Source: Prinsepia uniflora
Taxonomy: Eukaryota > Streptophyta > Magnoliopsida > Rosales > Rosaceae
Direction: 5' to 3'
DNA: 64,000 nucleotides
Assembly (NCBI GenBank): GCA_032719365.1
Contig: CM064874.1
Location: forward strand, 38,860,716 to 38,924,715
Of this stretch, positions 34,115 to 45,761 are shown piece by piece; position 1 is the first letter of the stretch, and the number at the start of each line of letters is the position of its first letter. The notes beneath the pieces were generated by a model. That model was not told the origin of the DNA. It worked only from the letters and a program-made list of their open reading frames with translations, and did no database searches. The position numbers and the translations under genes were made by a program.

Positions 34115-37100
34115 ATGCCTCCTAGGAGAATTCCGCATACTCGAACGGACGAGGATCTAGAAAGAGAGATGGAATGCGCGAGCATCGAAAGGGCTCAACG
34201 TTTGGGAGCCACTCCTTTCTGCGGGGGATCAAACCCCGAGGATGCTCACGACTGGATCACCAAGTGGGAGAGGATCTTCTCGGTGATGCACTGCCCTCCG
34301 GGCGAACGAGTGACTCTGGCGGCCTTCTTACTGGAGGGAGGAGCCTACCAGTGGTGGCACGGACTCGAAATGTCTGGGTGGTCTGTCCATACCACTACCT
34401 GGGAAGCTTTCCGTTCCAGGTTTCTGGACCAGTACTACCCGCGATCCTTTCGCGCGGCGCGGGAGGCGGAATTCCTGCGGCTGGAGCAGGGTGACATGTC
34501 TGTTGCAGACTACGAGCAAACATTCAGGAAACTTTCCCGGTTCGCTGCCTCATTCGTAAGCACGGAGGAGGACAAATGCCAGCGGTTTGAGCTTGGACTC
34601 CGAGGGGAGATCCGGGCCAGTGTGACTGCTACCACTCATGCTTCTCTGAGGGATATGGTCGACGCAGCGGTGCGTGTCGAGGCCAGTCTGGCGGCACACC
34701 AATCACGACAACCTTCGGGGGAGGGGCGACGTCAGGATCGCCCACATCATGGGCCATCAGGCCGTAAGAACAACAGGGGAGGGAGCTACAGGGGAGCACC
34801 CTCATCCTTCAAGGGTCGTGGCTGGTCGGGTCGACGTGGAGGCTCTCAGGGCAGAGGATCTGGACACAACTCTGGGCAGCACTCATCTTGGAGCGGTGCA
34901 TCTGGTGGGCATTCGGGCAGGCCAAGGCCAGTAACTTGTTTTGCTTGCGGAGAGGAAGGCCACTATGCCTGTGATTGTCCGCAGTTGTCCAAAAACAACG
35001 ACGCTGGGGGCTCGAGTGTGGTGCAGAGCACGGCTTCCCACACTAATGGAGGTCGCGGTCAGGGAGGTGACCGTGGTGCTGGACGTGGCGCGCGCGGGCG
35101 CGGACGGAACGGAGGGCCGAGGGCCCAAGTGTTTGCAATGACCCAGCAGCAGGCGAGGACTGCTCCAGGCGTGGTCACAGGTACACTACATATCTTTAAT
35201 TTTCTTGTACGTGTATTAATGGATGCGGGGGCTACACATTCTTTTATTTCGAAGAGTTGTGCTGGGTTGCTTGATTGTGTGGTATCAGCCTTAGATTGCG
35301 AAATGGGTGTTGGCACCCCGATGGGTACCGTGTACCTTGTGAATCAGGTGATTCGGAGGTGCCCGGTAAGAATTGAGGATGTGGATTTACCAGCAGACTT
35401 AATTATTCTGGATATCCACGACTTCGATATAATCCTAGGGATGGATTGGCTATCGGAGCACGGATCGCTCATCGACTGCTGTAGCAAGCAAGTGATTTTG
35501 CGGAGCCCGGATTTGCCGGAGGTTATCTTTCAGGGGGAACGTGATGGTTCGCCTCCTGAAGTGATTTCGTCACTTACTGCTACCAAACTTCTACGGAAGG
35601 GATGCCAGGGTTATCTGGCGCATGTCGTGTCGGAACGGGTCGATACTCCGGTTATCGACGAAATACCGGTGGTCTGTGAGTTTCCGGATGTATTCCCGGA
35701 AGACTTACCCGGATTGCCACCATCGCGGGAGATTGAGTTTACTATTGAACTACTCCCGGGTACCCGACCTATATCCCAGGCACCATACCGGATGGCGCCG
35801 GCCGAGTTACGAGAACTCAAGACTCAATTGCAGGAGTTGGTAGATTTGGCATATGTCCGACCGAGTACTTCACCGTGGGGAGCACCGGTGTTGTTCGTGA
35901 AGAAGAAGGAAGGAAGTCTCCGTTTATGTATTGATTATCGACAACTCAACAAGGTGACATTGAGGAACCAGTATCCTCTACCCAGGATCGATGACCTTTT
36001 CGACCAGTTGCGGGGAGCTCAGTGCTTCTCGAAAATTGATTTGCGGTCTGGGTATCACCAACTGAGGATTTCGGAGGAGGATATTCCGAAAACTGCTTTT
36101 CGAACCCGTTACGGGCACTACGAGTTCCTTGTTATGCCATTTGGTTTGACGAATGCTCCAGCAGCATTCATGGATCTGATAAACCGGGTCTTCCGACCCT
36201 ACCTGGATAAGTTCGTGATTGTGTTCATCGATGATATTTTGGTATACTCGAGGAGTGCCCGTGCACATGAAGAACATCTACGGTTGGTCTTGGAGAGACT
36301 GAGACAAGAACAATTGTATGCCAAGCTGAGCAAGTGTCAGTTTTGGCTGAGCAGTATTGGTTTTCTGGGACACGTGATATCGACGGATGGGATTTGCGTG
36401 GATCCCCAGAAAACAGAAGCGGTGACCAGCTGGGCTAAACCGACAACAGTAACCGAGGTGCGGAGTTTCGTCGGATTAGCAGGTTACTACCGGAGATTCG
36501 TGGAGGGTTTCTCCAAAATTGCTGCACCATTGACTCGTTTGACTCGGAAGGGAGTAAAGTTTATCTGGGACGAGCAGTGCGATCGGAGCTTTCAAGAGTT
36601 GAAGGATCGATTGACCACTGCACCTGTCCTTGCATTGCCGGACGACAGTGGAGAGTTTGTAGTTTTCAGTGATGCTTCACTGCAAGGTCTGGGCTGCGTG
36701 TTGATGCAAACTGGCAAGGTTATCGCCTATGCATCCCGGCAGCTGAAGACTCATGAGTTGAACTACCCTACCCATGATTTGGAGTTGGCGGCGGTGGTTC
36801 ATGCTCTCAAAATCTGGAGACATTATCTGTTCGGCGCAACGTGTCGGATATACACCGACCACCAGAGTCTTAAATACTTATTCACTCAGAAGGAGCTCAA
36901 CATGAGACAACGGAGATGGTTGGAGCTGCTGAAGGACTATGACTGTACGATCGAGTACCATCCGGGTAAGGCCAATGTGGTGGCGGATGCACTCAGCAGG
37001 AAATCAGCGGGAACTATTGCACACCTAGGGATGGTGTATCTTCCCTTGTTAGTGGAACTCCGGAAGGCGGGAGTTATTTTGGTTACGGATGCGCATGGAG

Positions 37101-38559
37101 CTTTGTTGGCCAGCTTCCATGTGCGACCAGTACTGATTGATCGGATCATCGAAGCACAACTTCAGGATCCGATACTCTGTATTTACAGAATTGAGGTCGA
37201 TGTGGATGGGAGACAGGATTTTTCCATCCGGGACGATGAAGCACTGGAGAAATTGGGCCGTTTGTGCGTACCTGCAGTGGCAGAGTTACGGGCCGAGATA
37301 CTTGAGGAGGCCCACAGTTCGGCCTATGCTATGCATCCGGGAGGTACAAAGATGTATCGTACCCTCCGGAACCATTATTGGTGGCCAGGAATGAAGAAGG
37401 ATATTGTTGAGTTCGTGAGCAAATGCTTAACCTGTCAGCAGGTTAAGGCGGAACGGCAGAGACCGTATGGGGCTATGCAGCCACTTCCGATTCCTGAGTG
37501 GAAGTGGGATCACATCACCATGGACTTCGTCTTTAAATTACCGAGGACTCAGAGTGGAGTGGACGGAGTATGGGTGATCGTGGATCGGTTAACCAAATCA
37601 GCCCATTTTCTGCCAGTTCAGGAAACCTATAAACCTAACCGACTGGCTCAGTTGTTTGTGAAGGAAATCATACGACTTCATGGTACGCCGGAATCGATTG
37701 TGTCCGATCGTGATCCGCGTTTCACTTCCAGGTTCTGGCGGAGTTTGCAAGCTACTTTGGGAACAACCTTACGTTTCAGTACTGCTTTCCATCCACAGAC
37801 CGATGGACAGTCTGAGAGAACCATTCAAACCCTGGAGGACATGTGAGGTCATTTGTACTACAGTTGCAAGACTCTTGGGATACTCATTTGCCATTGATGG
37901 AATTCGCTTACAACAACAGCTATCAGGCAAGCATCGGGATGACACCTTATGAGGCACTGTATGGCCGACAGTGCAGGACACCTATCTGCTGGACGGAGGT
38001 AGGAGAGCGAGCGGCTGTAGGGCCGGAGATGATGGACTTAACCATGGAAACTGTTCGCGTGATCAAGGAGAGATTGAAGGTGGCACAGGATCGCCAGAAG
38101 AGTTATGCCGACCGACGGATTCGAGACTTGGAGTTTGAAGTGGGAGATTTTGTCTTCCTGAAGTTGTCTCCGTGGAAAGGGATTATCCGTTTTGGCCGAC
38201 GGGGGAAACTGAGTCCGCGTTTTATCGGACCTTATGAGATTGTGGAGAGAATTGGCAGAGTTGCATACAAATTGGCACTACCTCCAGAACTATCAAGAGT
38301 TCACGATGTTTTCCACGTATCGATGTTGCGGATGTACGTACGTGATGCTTCTCATGTACTTGGGGAACAACCTGTCGAACTACGGGAGGATTTGAGCTTT
38401 GAAGAACAACCAGTACAGATCTTGGATCGGAAGGACAAGGTACTACGACGAAAGACGATCCCTCTCGTGAAGATTCTCTGGAGAAACCAGAATGTGGAAG
38501 AAGCCACATGGGAGCCTGAGGCTCAGATGCGAGAACAATTTCCTCATTTGTTTCTTTGA
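34115..38559 (+). CDS. Chromovirus gag-pol polyprotein with one frameshift
   Basis: The start is the ATG at 34115, matching the start in the related element. Gag occupies ~1-260 with a CCHC knuckle at C275, C278, H283, C288. The aspartic protease motif DAG is at 370-372. The RT FIDD motif is at 704-707. RNase H Asp853 lies in VVFSDAS. The integrase HHCC region starts near H1067, and the catalytic triad D1137, D1198, E1234 has 35 residues between the last two. Codon 1243 is followed by a stop (37844-37846) because one A is missing from GACATG(A)TGAGG; the related copy at 43228 keeps it. The other frame continues to 38559 with the integrase C-terminus and a chromodomain (VKILWRNQNVEEATWEPE). 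In the known family the chromodomain steers integration to heterochromatin. All other motifs are intact. Confidence 0.95.
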
Positions 38560-38580
38560 AATTTCGGGACGAAATTTCTT

Positions 38581-38593
38581 AAGGGGGGAAGGT
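38581..38593 (+). other. Young chromovirus polypurine tract
   Basis: AAGGGGGGAAGGT immediately before the TG of the 3' LTR, the plus-strand DNA priming site. Confidence 0.88.
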
Positions 38594-41357
38594 TGTAACA
38601 CCCCGGAAATTCGAGGATTTCCATATTGTAATTTAATGTGTGATTTGACGATTTTACCCCTGTGAATGGTATGGTCAAATTGTTGACTTTTTGATTGATG
38701 AACTAAATAAACTTTGACCTATGACCGTGACGTAGTTCGGGACGTCACGAGTTCATAGACAGGTGGCACGTCCAATTCGGACGATCAGGGTAAAAGTTAT
38801 GACTATCGGAAGTTCAGGGGCATTACCGTAATTTGGACTCTCGGGGGAAAATGTTGACTTTTCTTTTGACAACTAATTTTCAGTTGACTCAAGGACCGTT
38901 GGGTAGGCCTCGACGTCCTGAGTCCGTAGACAGGCGGCACGCCGAAATCGGACTTCGTACGAGGAAGTTATGGTCAGAAACGTGATTTCGGGAAGTTCGT
39001 GTCTCGGTTTTCGTGTCGAATATTAAATTCAGCAAATCTGATTGGAGGACACCTGGTGAGTGACAAGTGTCACTCACCCATTGGCTAGATTGGATCAGAT
39101 CCACTATTGGATTAATTAACATTTGAATCAGCTTTAAATTCCAGCCTTTGGATTGAAAACCCCAGATCTGATCTCAGCCCTTGATCTCATTTTGAGATTC
39201 AATCTGGGCCGTTCAATTCTTTGAGCAGCTTTCCCTCCATTTCTATATAATTCTCACCCGAACCCACACACACTGCCCATTTCATCCATCACACCCGCAC
39301 TACTCCCTGTCCCTGTGTCTGTGTGTTGCTAGACTCACGGGGAAGGACGGAGGCACGGCGGTGGACGGCGGCAGACGGCGGCAAGGTGAGCTGTTTTTCA
39401 AAACCCGAAACCGTTTTAAAAACTCAGGATTTGGAAGCTTGTTTCCAGCATGTGTTGTCGAGTTCTAGTGTCCCTAATCGACTCTCTGGATTAGTAGGAA
39501 ACTTTGGGACGTGTTTGTGTGACCGGAGGTGACCTGAACGGAGTTTGAACGGCGACGGGAACCGGCTCTGTTCTTCGAGGTAGGCCTTCGAACCTGTCTG
39601 TGTTTGTCAATTTTGATTAGCTAGAACCCTTTCTGGGATTAAGACGAGTAGTTAGGAACAAACCTGAACGAAAATGATTGAGAAATGGTGAAATGGTGAC
39701 CGGGTCTTGATCGCGGGTCTGATCGACCCGAGTTGCAGAAATACGGGTCAACCCGTCTGAGGACAGAGGTGATGACGTGGCACCCTGTTAGCCTGTCAGA
39801 TGACGTGGTCCAACCGTGAGCCGACACGTGTCACATGTCAGTGCACAGTCAGCACTGACATGTCAGTGACGTGGACCAGTGCCGTGCTGACACGTGGCAC
39901 ATGTCAGATCTGACACGTGGCCTGACAGATCAGTGGGGTGGACCAATCAGATGTTGACACGTGGCACCTGTCAGAGTCTGACATGTCAGACCTGACAGCT
40001 GTCAGATGCCGTCAGCATGACGTCATGCTGACGTCAGCAGTGACGTCAGCGATGACGTCAGCAGGAACTGTTCCTGCGTTGACCGACGCGTTGACCGGCG
40101 CGTGGGGGCGCGTGTGAACAGTGTTTCTGGTGGGACCACCACCATTCTTTAGGTTTCGACGATCCGGATCCAATGGCGGTGGTTTCGGGTCGATCGGAGA
40201 TCCTTAAGTTGGTCAAAATAAGGTTTATTGCCTTGGAAAGCGCGTTCGGGCGGCTTTCCCGGGTCGGTTTCGACCTAGGCTTTCATGGTTGAATGTTGGG
40301 GGTTTAATTTGACCTTTACGAATACTTGGACTTGACAGGGATTGTACATTTGTACCAGGACGAGGGTATACGTTCGGTTTCTAGCAGGATTGTACTGTGA
40401 GTGGGCCATTTTCTTAAACCCTTGTGTGCATAAATGTTTTCTGGTTTTATTATACCTATTCACATGCTAAAACAATGATGGTTTTGATGATATGGAAAAT
40501 ATGGTTACGGCACGTTTCACGGTATTTGGGCTTGAGACCCGTCCGATGAAACTGAATGATTGGTTCGGATTCTATCTATGTATATATATGTTTGCATGTG
40601 GATATCAATAAAATGTATTTGTTACTGCACTGTATAGATCCTTCCATATTGTATTGTCTCCTCCGGATGAGGTACCCCGGAGAGGTCACGGACGTCTAGA
40701 ACGTCCAGCGTCTATGACGCTAAGCATCGGGGATGCTGTACCCGAACGGGGTTCGGGGATTGAACTCGGAATTGAGACCCGAGTGGCACGCGTAGCCTTG
40801 TGATTGTGACCTTATTGGACGTCAGGGACGTCAGACATCAGGGATGTCGGGATTGGAGTGTATAGTGCAGCAACTAAAATTATGGTTATGGTTTTATTAT
40901 GTGCCTTATGGTTCATATTATATGGTTATTGATTTTGAATTATGTTGCACGCATGTTTGGAAAACGGAGGGGTAAATTATATGTTTTACTTATCAAACGA
41001 TTTCATAAACTTGTGTTTCGGTCCACTCACCCTTACTGTTTTGATAACCCCTCCAGGTCGGGAAACTGAGGTAGAGGAGGAACCAGAGGCTGAGGCATAG
41101 ATCTACTTCTGCGTACCTGAACCCCTGCTGGGCGGTGTACCCGCAGGTTTACTTTAGAGTCGTGCTCGCAAATTTGTAATTTTGGATTGTATCCCTTGTC
41201 TGACATTCGTTTAATTCGGATTTGATGTATGACTTTAATTTGGTTATTTATGCTTTTAAATGTAATGGAGGTTAAAATTGGTATGAATTATTGGGTGTCA
41301 GACGGGAGCAGGGCACGTCCCCTTATGGTCCCTGTGGGATCGGGGCGGGTCCTGTCA
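38594..41357 (+). repeat. Young chromovirus 3' LTR
   Basis: 2764 bp, the same length as the 5' LTR and differing by about 22 substitutions by hand count. Confidence 0.97.
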
Positions 41358-41362
41358 AGTAC

Positions 41363-43945
41363 CCCTTACCCAGGATTGATGATCTATTCGACCAACTACG
41401 GGGAGCATGGTACTTCTCAAAAATTGACTTACGATTGAGTTATCACCTATTGAGGATTGTTGAGGAGGATGTTCCAAAGACGGCGTTTCGAACCAGATAC
41501 GGACACTATGAGTTCCTGGTGATGCCCTTTGGGTTGAAGAATGCACCAGCGACATTCATGGATTTGATGAACAGGGTCTTTAGATCTTATTTGGAAAAAT
41601 TTGTGATCGTGTTCATTGATGATATCCTAGTGTACTCGAGGAGTGCTAGGGCACATGAAAAGCATCTACGGTTGGTTTTAGGGAAGCTGAGGCAGAAGCA
41701 GTTATACGCCAAGCTGAGTAAGTGCCAATTTTGGCTAAACAGCATTGGTTTTCTGAGACATGTGATATCAGCAGACGGGATTAGTGTGGATCCCCAGAAG
41801 ACCGAAGCTGTGACAAATTGGGCTAGACCGACGACAGTAACTGAGGTACGGAGTTTCGTTGGTTTGGCAGGATACTACCGGGGATTTGTGGAGGGTTTCT
41901 CTAGTATTGCCACACCTTTGACTCGTTTGACTCGGAAGGGAGTAAAGTTTGTTTGGGATGAACGGTGAGAGCATAGCTTTAAGGAACTAAAACATCGGTT
42001 GACTATTGCACCTGTCCTTGCATTACCTGATAACAGCGGAGAGTTTTAGGTCTACAGTGACGCATAGTTGCAGGGATTGGGTTGCGTGCTGATGTAGAAT
42101 GGCAGAGTTATCGCTTATGCATCGAGACAGCTAAAGACAAATGAACTGAATACCCTACGCACGATTTAGAGTTAACAGCGGTGGTCCATGCCTTAAAGAT
42201 CGGGAGACATTATCTATATGGTGTGACTTGTAGGATATTCACCGATCATCAGAGTCTAAAGCATTTGTTCATTTAGAGGGAGTTGAAGATAAGGCAGCGA
42301 CGGTGGTTGGAACTGATCAAGGACTACGATTGTACAATTGAGTATCATCCTGGGAAGGCAAATGTCATGGTGAATGCACTCAGCAGAAAGTCTGCAGGAT
42401 CGGTTGCATACTTGAGGATGGTGTATCTTCCTTTCTGGTGGAACTCTGAAGGACTGAAGTTATGCTTGGGATGGATGAGCAGGGAGCTTTGTTAGCCAGC
42501 TTTCACATACGACCTCTGCTGGTCAATCAGATCATCGAGGCACAATTTTAGGATCTGACACTTTGTATCTACATGATAGATGTTGAAGCAGGCGAGAGGC
42601 AGGCCTTTTCCTTCCGAGGTGATGTAGCTCTGGTAAAACTGGGCCGTTTGTGTGTACCTCCTGTGGCAGAGTTATGGGACAGAGATTCTTGAGGAAGCCC
42701 ATAGTTCAGCATATGCATTGTATCCGAGAGGTACAAAGATGTACCGTACCCTCCGGAACCATTATTGGTGGGCAGAAATGAAAAAGGATATTGCGGAGTT
42801 TGTTAGCAGATGTTTGACCTATCAGTAGGTAAAGGCTGAGCGGCAGAGACCGTATGGAGCTATGCAACCAATTCTGATTCCCGAGTGGAAGTGGTACCAC
42901 ATTAGAATGGATTTTGTCTTCAAGTTTCCGAGGACACGGAGTGGCTTTGATGGAGTTTGGGTGATTGTAGACCGATTAGCCAAGTTAGCTCATTTCTTGC
43001 CGATACAAGAGACTTATAAGCCAAACCGACTGGCTCAGCTGTTCATGAAAGAGATTATTCGACTTCATGGTAAGCCGGAGTCGATAGTGTCTGATCGAGA
43101 TCTGCGTTTCACTTCCAGGTTCTGGTGGAGCCTACAGAATACTTTGGGTATAAATCTACATTTTAGTACAGCTTTCCACCCACAGACCGATGGACAGTCC
43201 GAGAGGACTATACAGACCCTGGAGGACATGATGAGGTCTTGTGTGCTGCAGTTTCAGGATTCGTGGGATACTCATTTTCCTTTGATGGAGTTTGCATATA
43301 ATAATAGTTATCAGGCGAGTATCGGGATGGCACCCTATGAGAACTGTATGGTCGGCAGTGCAGGACACCTATATGTTGGATGGAGGTAGGAGAACAAGTA
43401 GCAGTGGGGCCGACGTTGATGGACATGACCCAAGAAACGGTCTGAATCATCTAGGAAAGATTGAAAGCGGAGCAGGATCGCCAAAAGAGCTACGCTGATC
43501 GACGGATTCAAGACTTGCAATTTGAGTTCGGACACTTTTTGTTCTTAAAGTAATCCCCATGGAAAGAAATTATCCGTTTTGGCCAACGTGGGAAGTTGAG
43601 TCCTCGTTACATTGGACCGTCCGAGATCACAGAGAGGATTGGGTATGTGGCATATCGGTTGGCATTACCTCCAGAACTTGCCAAAGTGCACGATGTTTTC
43701 CTTGTGTCCATGCTACGGAAGTACTTACGGGACGATTCACATGCCTTGCCTAAACAACCATTGGAATTGATGACCGACCTAAGTTTTGAAGAGCTCCCAG
43801 TGCAGATTCTGGATTAGAAGGACAAGGTTTTGAGAAACAAGACAATTCGGTTGGTGAAAGTGCTGTGGAGGAACCATGACGTCGAGCAAGCAACGTGGGA
43901 ACCTGAGGACTTAATGAGGGAAGAGTACCCCTATTTATTTGAGTA
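41363..43945 (+). pseudogene. Old chromovirus RT to chromodomain, broken
   Basis: It resumes at PLPRIDDLFDQLRG (41363) after the inserted element. The RT motif VIVFIDDILVYS is intact near 41610. Stops follow near 41967, 42049, 42066, 42274 and 42826. The RNase H and integrase zinc regions are frameshifted. Integrase core strings such as SIVSDRD and the DGQSERTIQTLEDMMRS region (43190-43240) survive. A chromodomain remnant (VEQATWEPEDLM) lies near 43880-43930. The retained A after the TLEDM codon documents the single-base loss in the young copy. Confidence 0.9.
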
Positions 43946-43981
43946 AATTTCGAGGAAAATTTTTTTGTAAGGAGGGTAGGT

Positions 43982-45761
43982 TGTAACGACCCGAACTTTC
44001 GTAAATATTATTTTATTGTAAAATGACCATTTTGCCCCTAGAGGGGGGAAAAAGTTGACTTTTGACCCGGGAAATATTTAGGACTTTGACCTATGACCGT
44101 GATGTAGATCGGGACGTAAAGAGTTCGTAGGCAGGCGGCATGTCGAAAACGGACGCTCGACAAAAAAGTAATGGTCACGGGAGTGAAATCGATTAAGCGT
44201 ACGAATTGAGAGTTTGATTAAAATAATAAAAAAATAGTATAATCTGATCTAAAACTAGAATTAATCTGGACCCTTGGATGAGTGACAAGTGTTACTCATC
44301 CCACACTATTTTTTCTCTAAAATGTGGATCTTACCCCCATTGGTCACTTAAAATATGTTTTATTTCCCTCATGCAAACCCAGCCATCGATCTTAATTCCC
44401 AGATTGCATCTGCACCATTCATCCATCTTCCCTTTTTCTTTTTATTCTGATCAGTCATCACTCTCTCTCACTCTCATATTTTCCCACCCGTGAACACACA
44501 CACACGGCTTACCATCTTGAGCAAACACACACCCCGACCACTATCCCCATCTACTTAACTCCTCCCCAGCCACAGATCGAACATGCACGACCTCACCACC
44601 CACCATCTTCATCATCAGCTACCACCATCTTCTCCTCCCCTGTCTGAAAAACGCAAAAACCTCCCAGACCTGTGAAGGAATAAATAACCCAAGAAACCAT
44701 ACCGTCCAAACCACACCTCCGCAGCTCGAACCAAGCTTAGTCTAGGACTGTAAGCACGTCAAGAGGACTGAGGAGTGGAAGTGACAACCTGCGGTGGCGA
44801 CACGGCAGAGGTAAGCTAGAAAACCCAAGAGGTCCCTGTTTTCTTCCCGGTTTCAAACGACCTATTTTGACGTGTGTACTTCATTCCTCGTTGTTGGGAC
44901 TTAATCTAGGGACAGAGACGACCTAGGAGGACCATTTTCAAGGCCGAAAAAGGAGTAGGTCGACGGGGAAGATGACTGGAGTTGGCCGTGAGTTTCCTTC
45001 GAGTTATAGGTATAGATCTAGACCTTCATTCTGGTTTTTGAGTCCATATATCTCTAGAGTAGGCTTAGATGAACCCCTAGGATCAAATCTTGTCGAAAAT
45101 GGTGGCTGGAAATAGAAGATACAGTCCGATCTTGGCCGTGGGTCACGGTGGCCCGGTCACTATTCTTCGGTAGGAACCAACCGACGTGCAGTTATGGGTT
45201 TTGGTAGAGACCAGTTGAAGAACAGTGCAGGTTTCAATAGAACCAGGCCTAATGTCAGAGATGATGACATCATCATGTCAGATCTGTGACCAATCAGGGT
45301 GTGACACGTGTCATCTGACACCTATAAAGGCTAACATCGTGCTGACGTCACTAGGGTACTGTAGCAGGGTTGACCAGGCATTGACCACATGTCAATCGGA
45401 GATGATACGAATCCAATGGCGGTGGTTCCGTGTCAATCGGAGATCGTTAAGTTGGTCAAATTAGGATTTGAAACCTCAGGAAGTGTGTTCGTACGGCTTT
45501 CCCAAGCCAGTTTCATTCTAGGGCTTCATATTTAAGATATAGGAACCTATAGTGACCTTTATGTGTACTTTGGACTTGACAGGGATTGTACGTTAGCACT
45601 GGGATATGTTTATATTTTCGGACGATTTGTATGACTTAATTTGTATATTTATGCATTTGAGCTTTCCTTTAAGGGTAAAATTGGTATTCTAAGGTCGTGT
45701 GTTAGATGGGAGCACGACACGTCCCCGGGTGGTCCCAGGGGGATCGGGGCTGGTCCTGTGA
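43982..45761 (+). repeat. Old chromovirus 3' LTR, internally deleted
   Basis: 1780 bp against 2415 bp for the 5' LTR. A purine-rich AAGGAGGGTAGG tract precedes it. The block with AT runs and the sequence up to the GGTATTCTAAGGTCG end is replaced by a short ATTTTCGGACGATTTG-type segment, and 45385-45400 has a second deletion. The last bases are TGTGA in place of TGTCA; the duplicated copy at 47773 keeps TGTCA. Confidence 0.88.

Larger units (their letters stand above)
31219..41357 (+). mobile_element. Young near-intact chromovirus (Tekay/Del-like), TSD AGTAC
   Basis: A complete 10,139-bp element with exact AGTAC target duplication (31214-31218 and 41358-41362). The two LTRs are both 2764 bp; by hand I count roughly 22 differences, near 0.8%. 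Between them lie a primer-binding site, a gag-pol frame broken only once, and a polypurine tract. It sits in the RT gene of the old chromovirus, and removing it plus one target copy rejoins RNQY with PLPRIDDLFDQL in frame. It is the youngest large insertion in the window. Confidence 0.97.
27232..45761 (+). mobile_element. Old chromovirus (Tekay/Del-like), TSD ACGGA
   Basis: Exact ACGGA repeats flank it (27227-27231 and 45762-45766). 5' LTR 27232-29646, primer site 29650-29661, gag-protease remnants 29761-31090, RT start 31090-31213, RT to chromodomain 41363-43945, purine tract, 3' LTR 43982-45761. The young chromovirus occupies 31219-41357. Without it the element is about 8.4 kb. Numerous stops, an internal deletion at the protease-RT junction and a deleted 3' LTR show that it is inactive. 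It inserted into the Tat antisense ORF. Confidence 0.93.
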
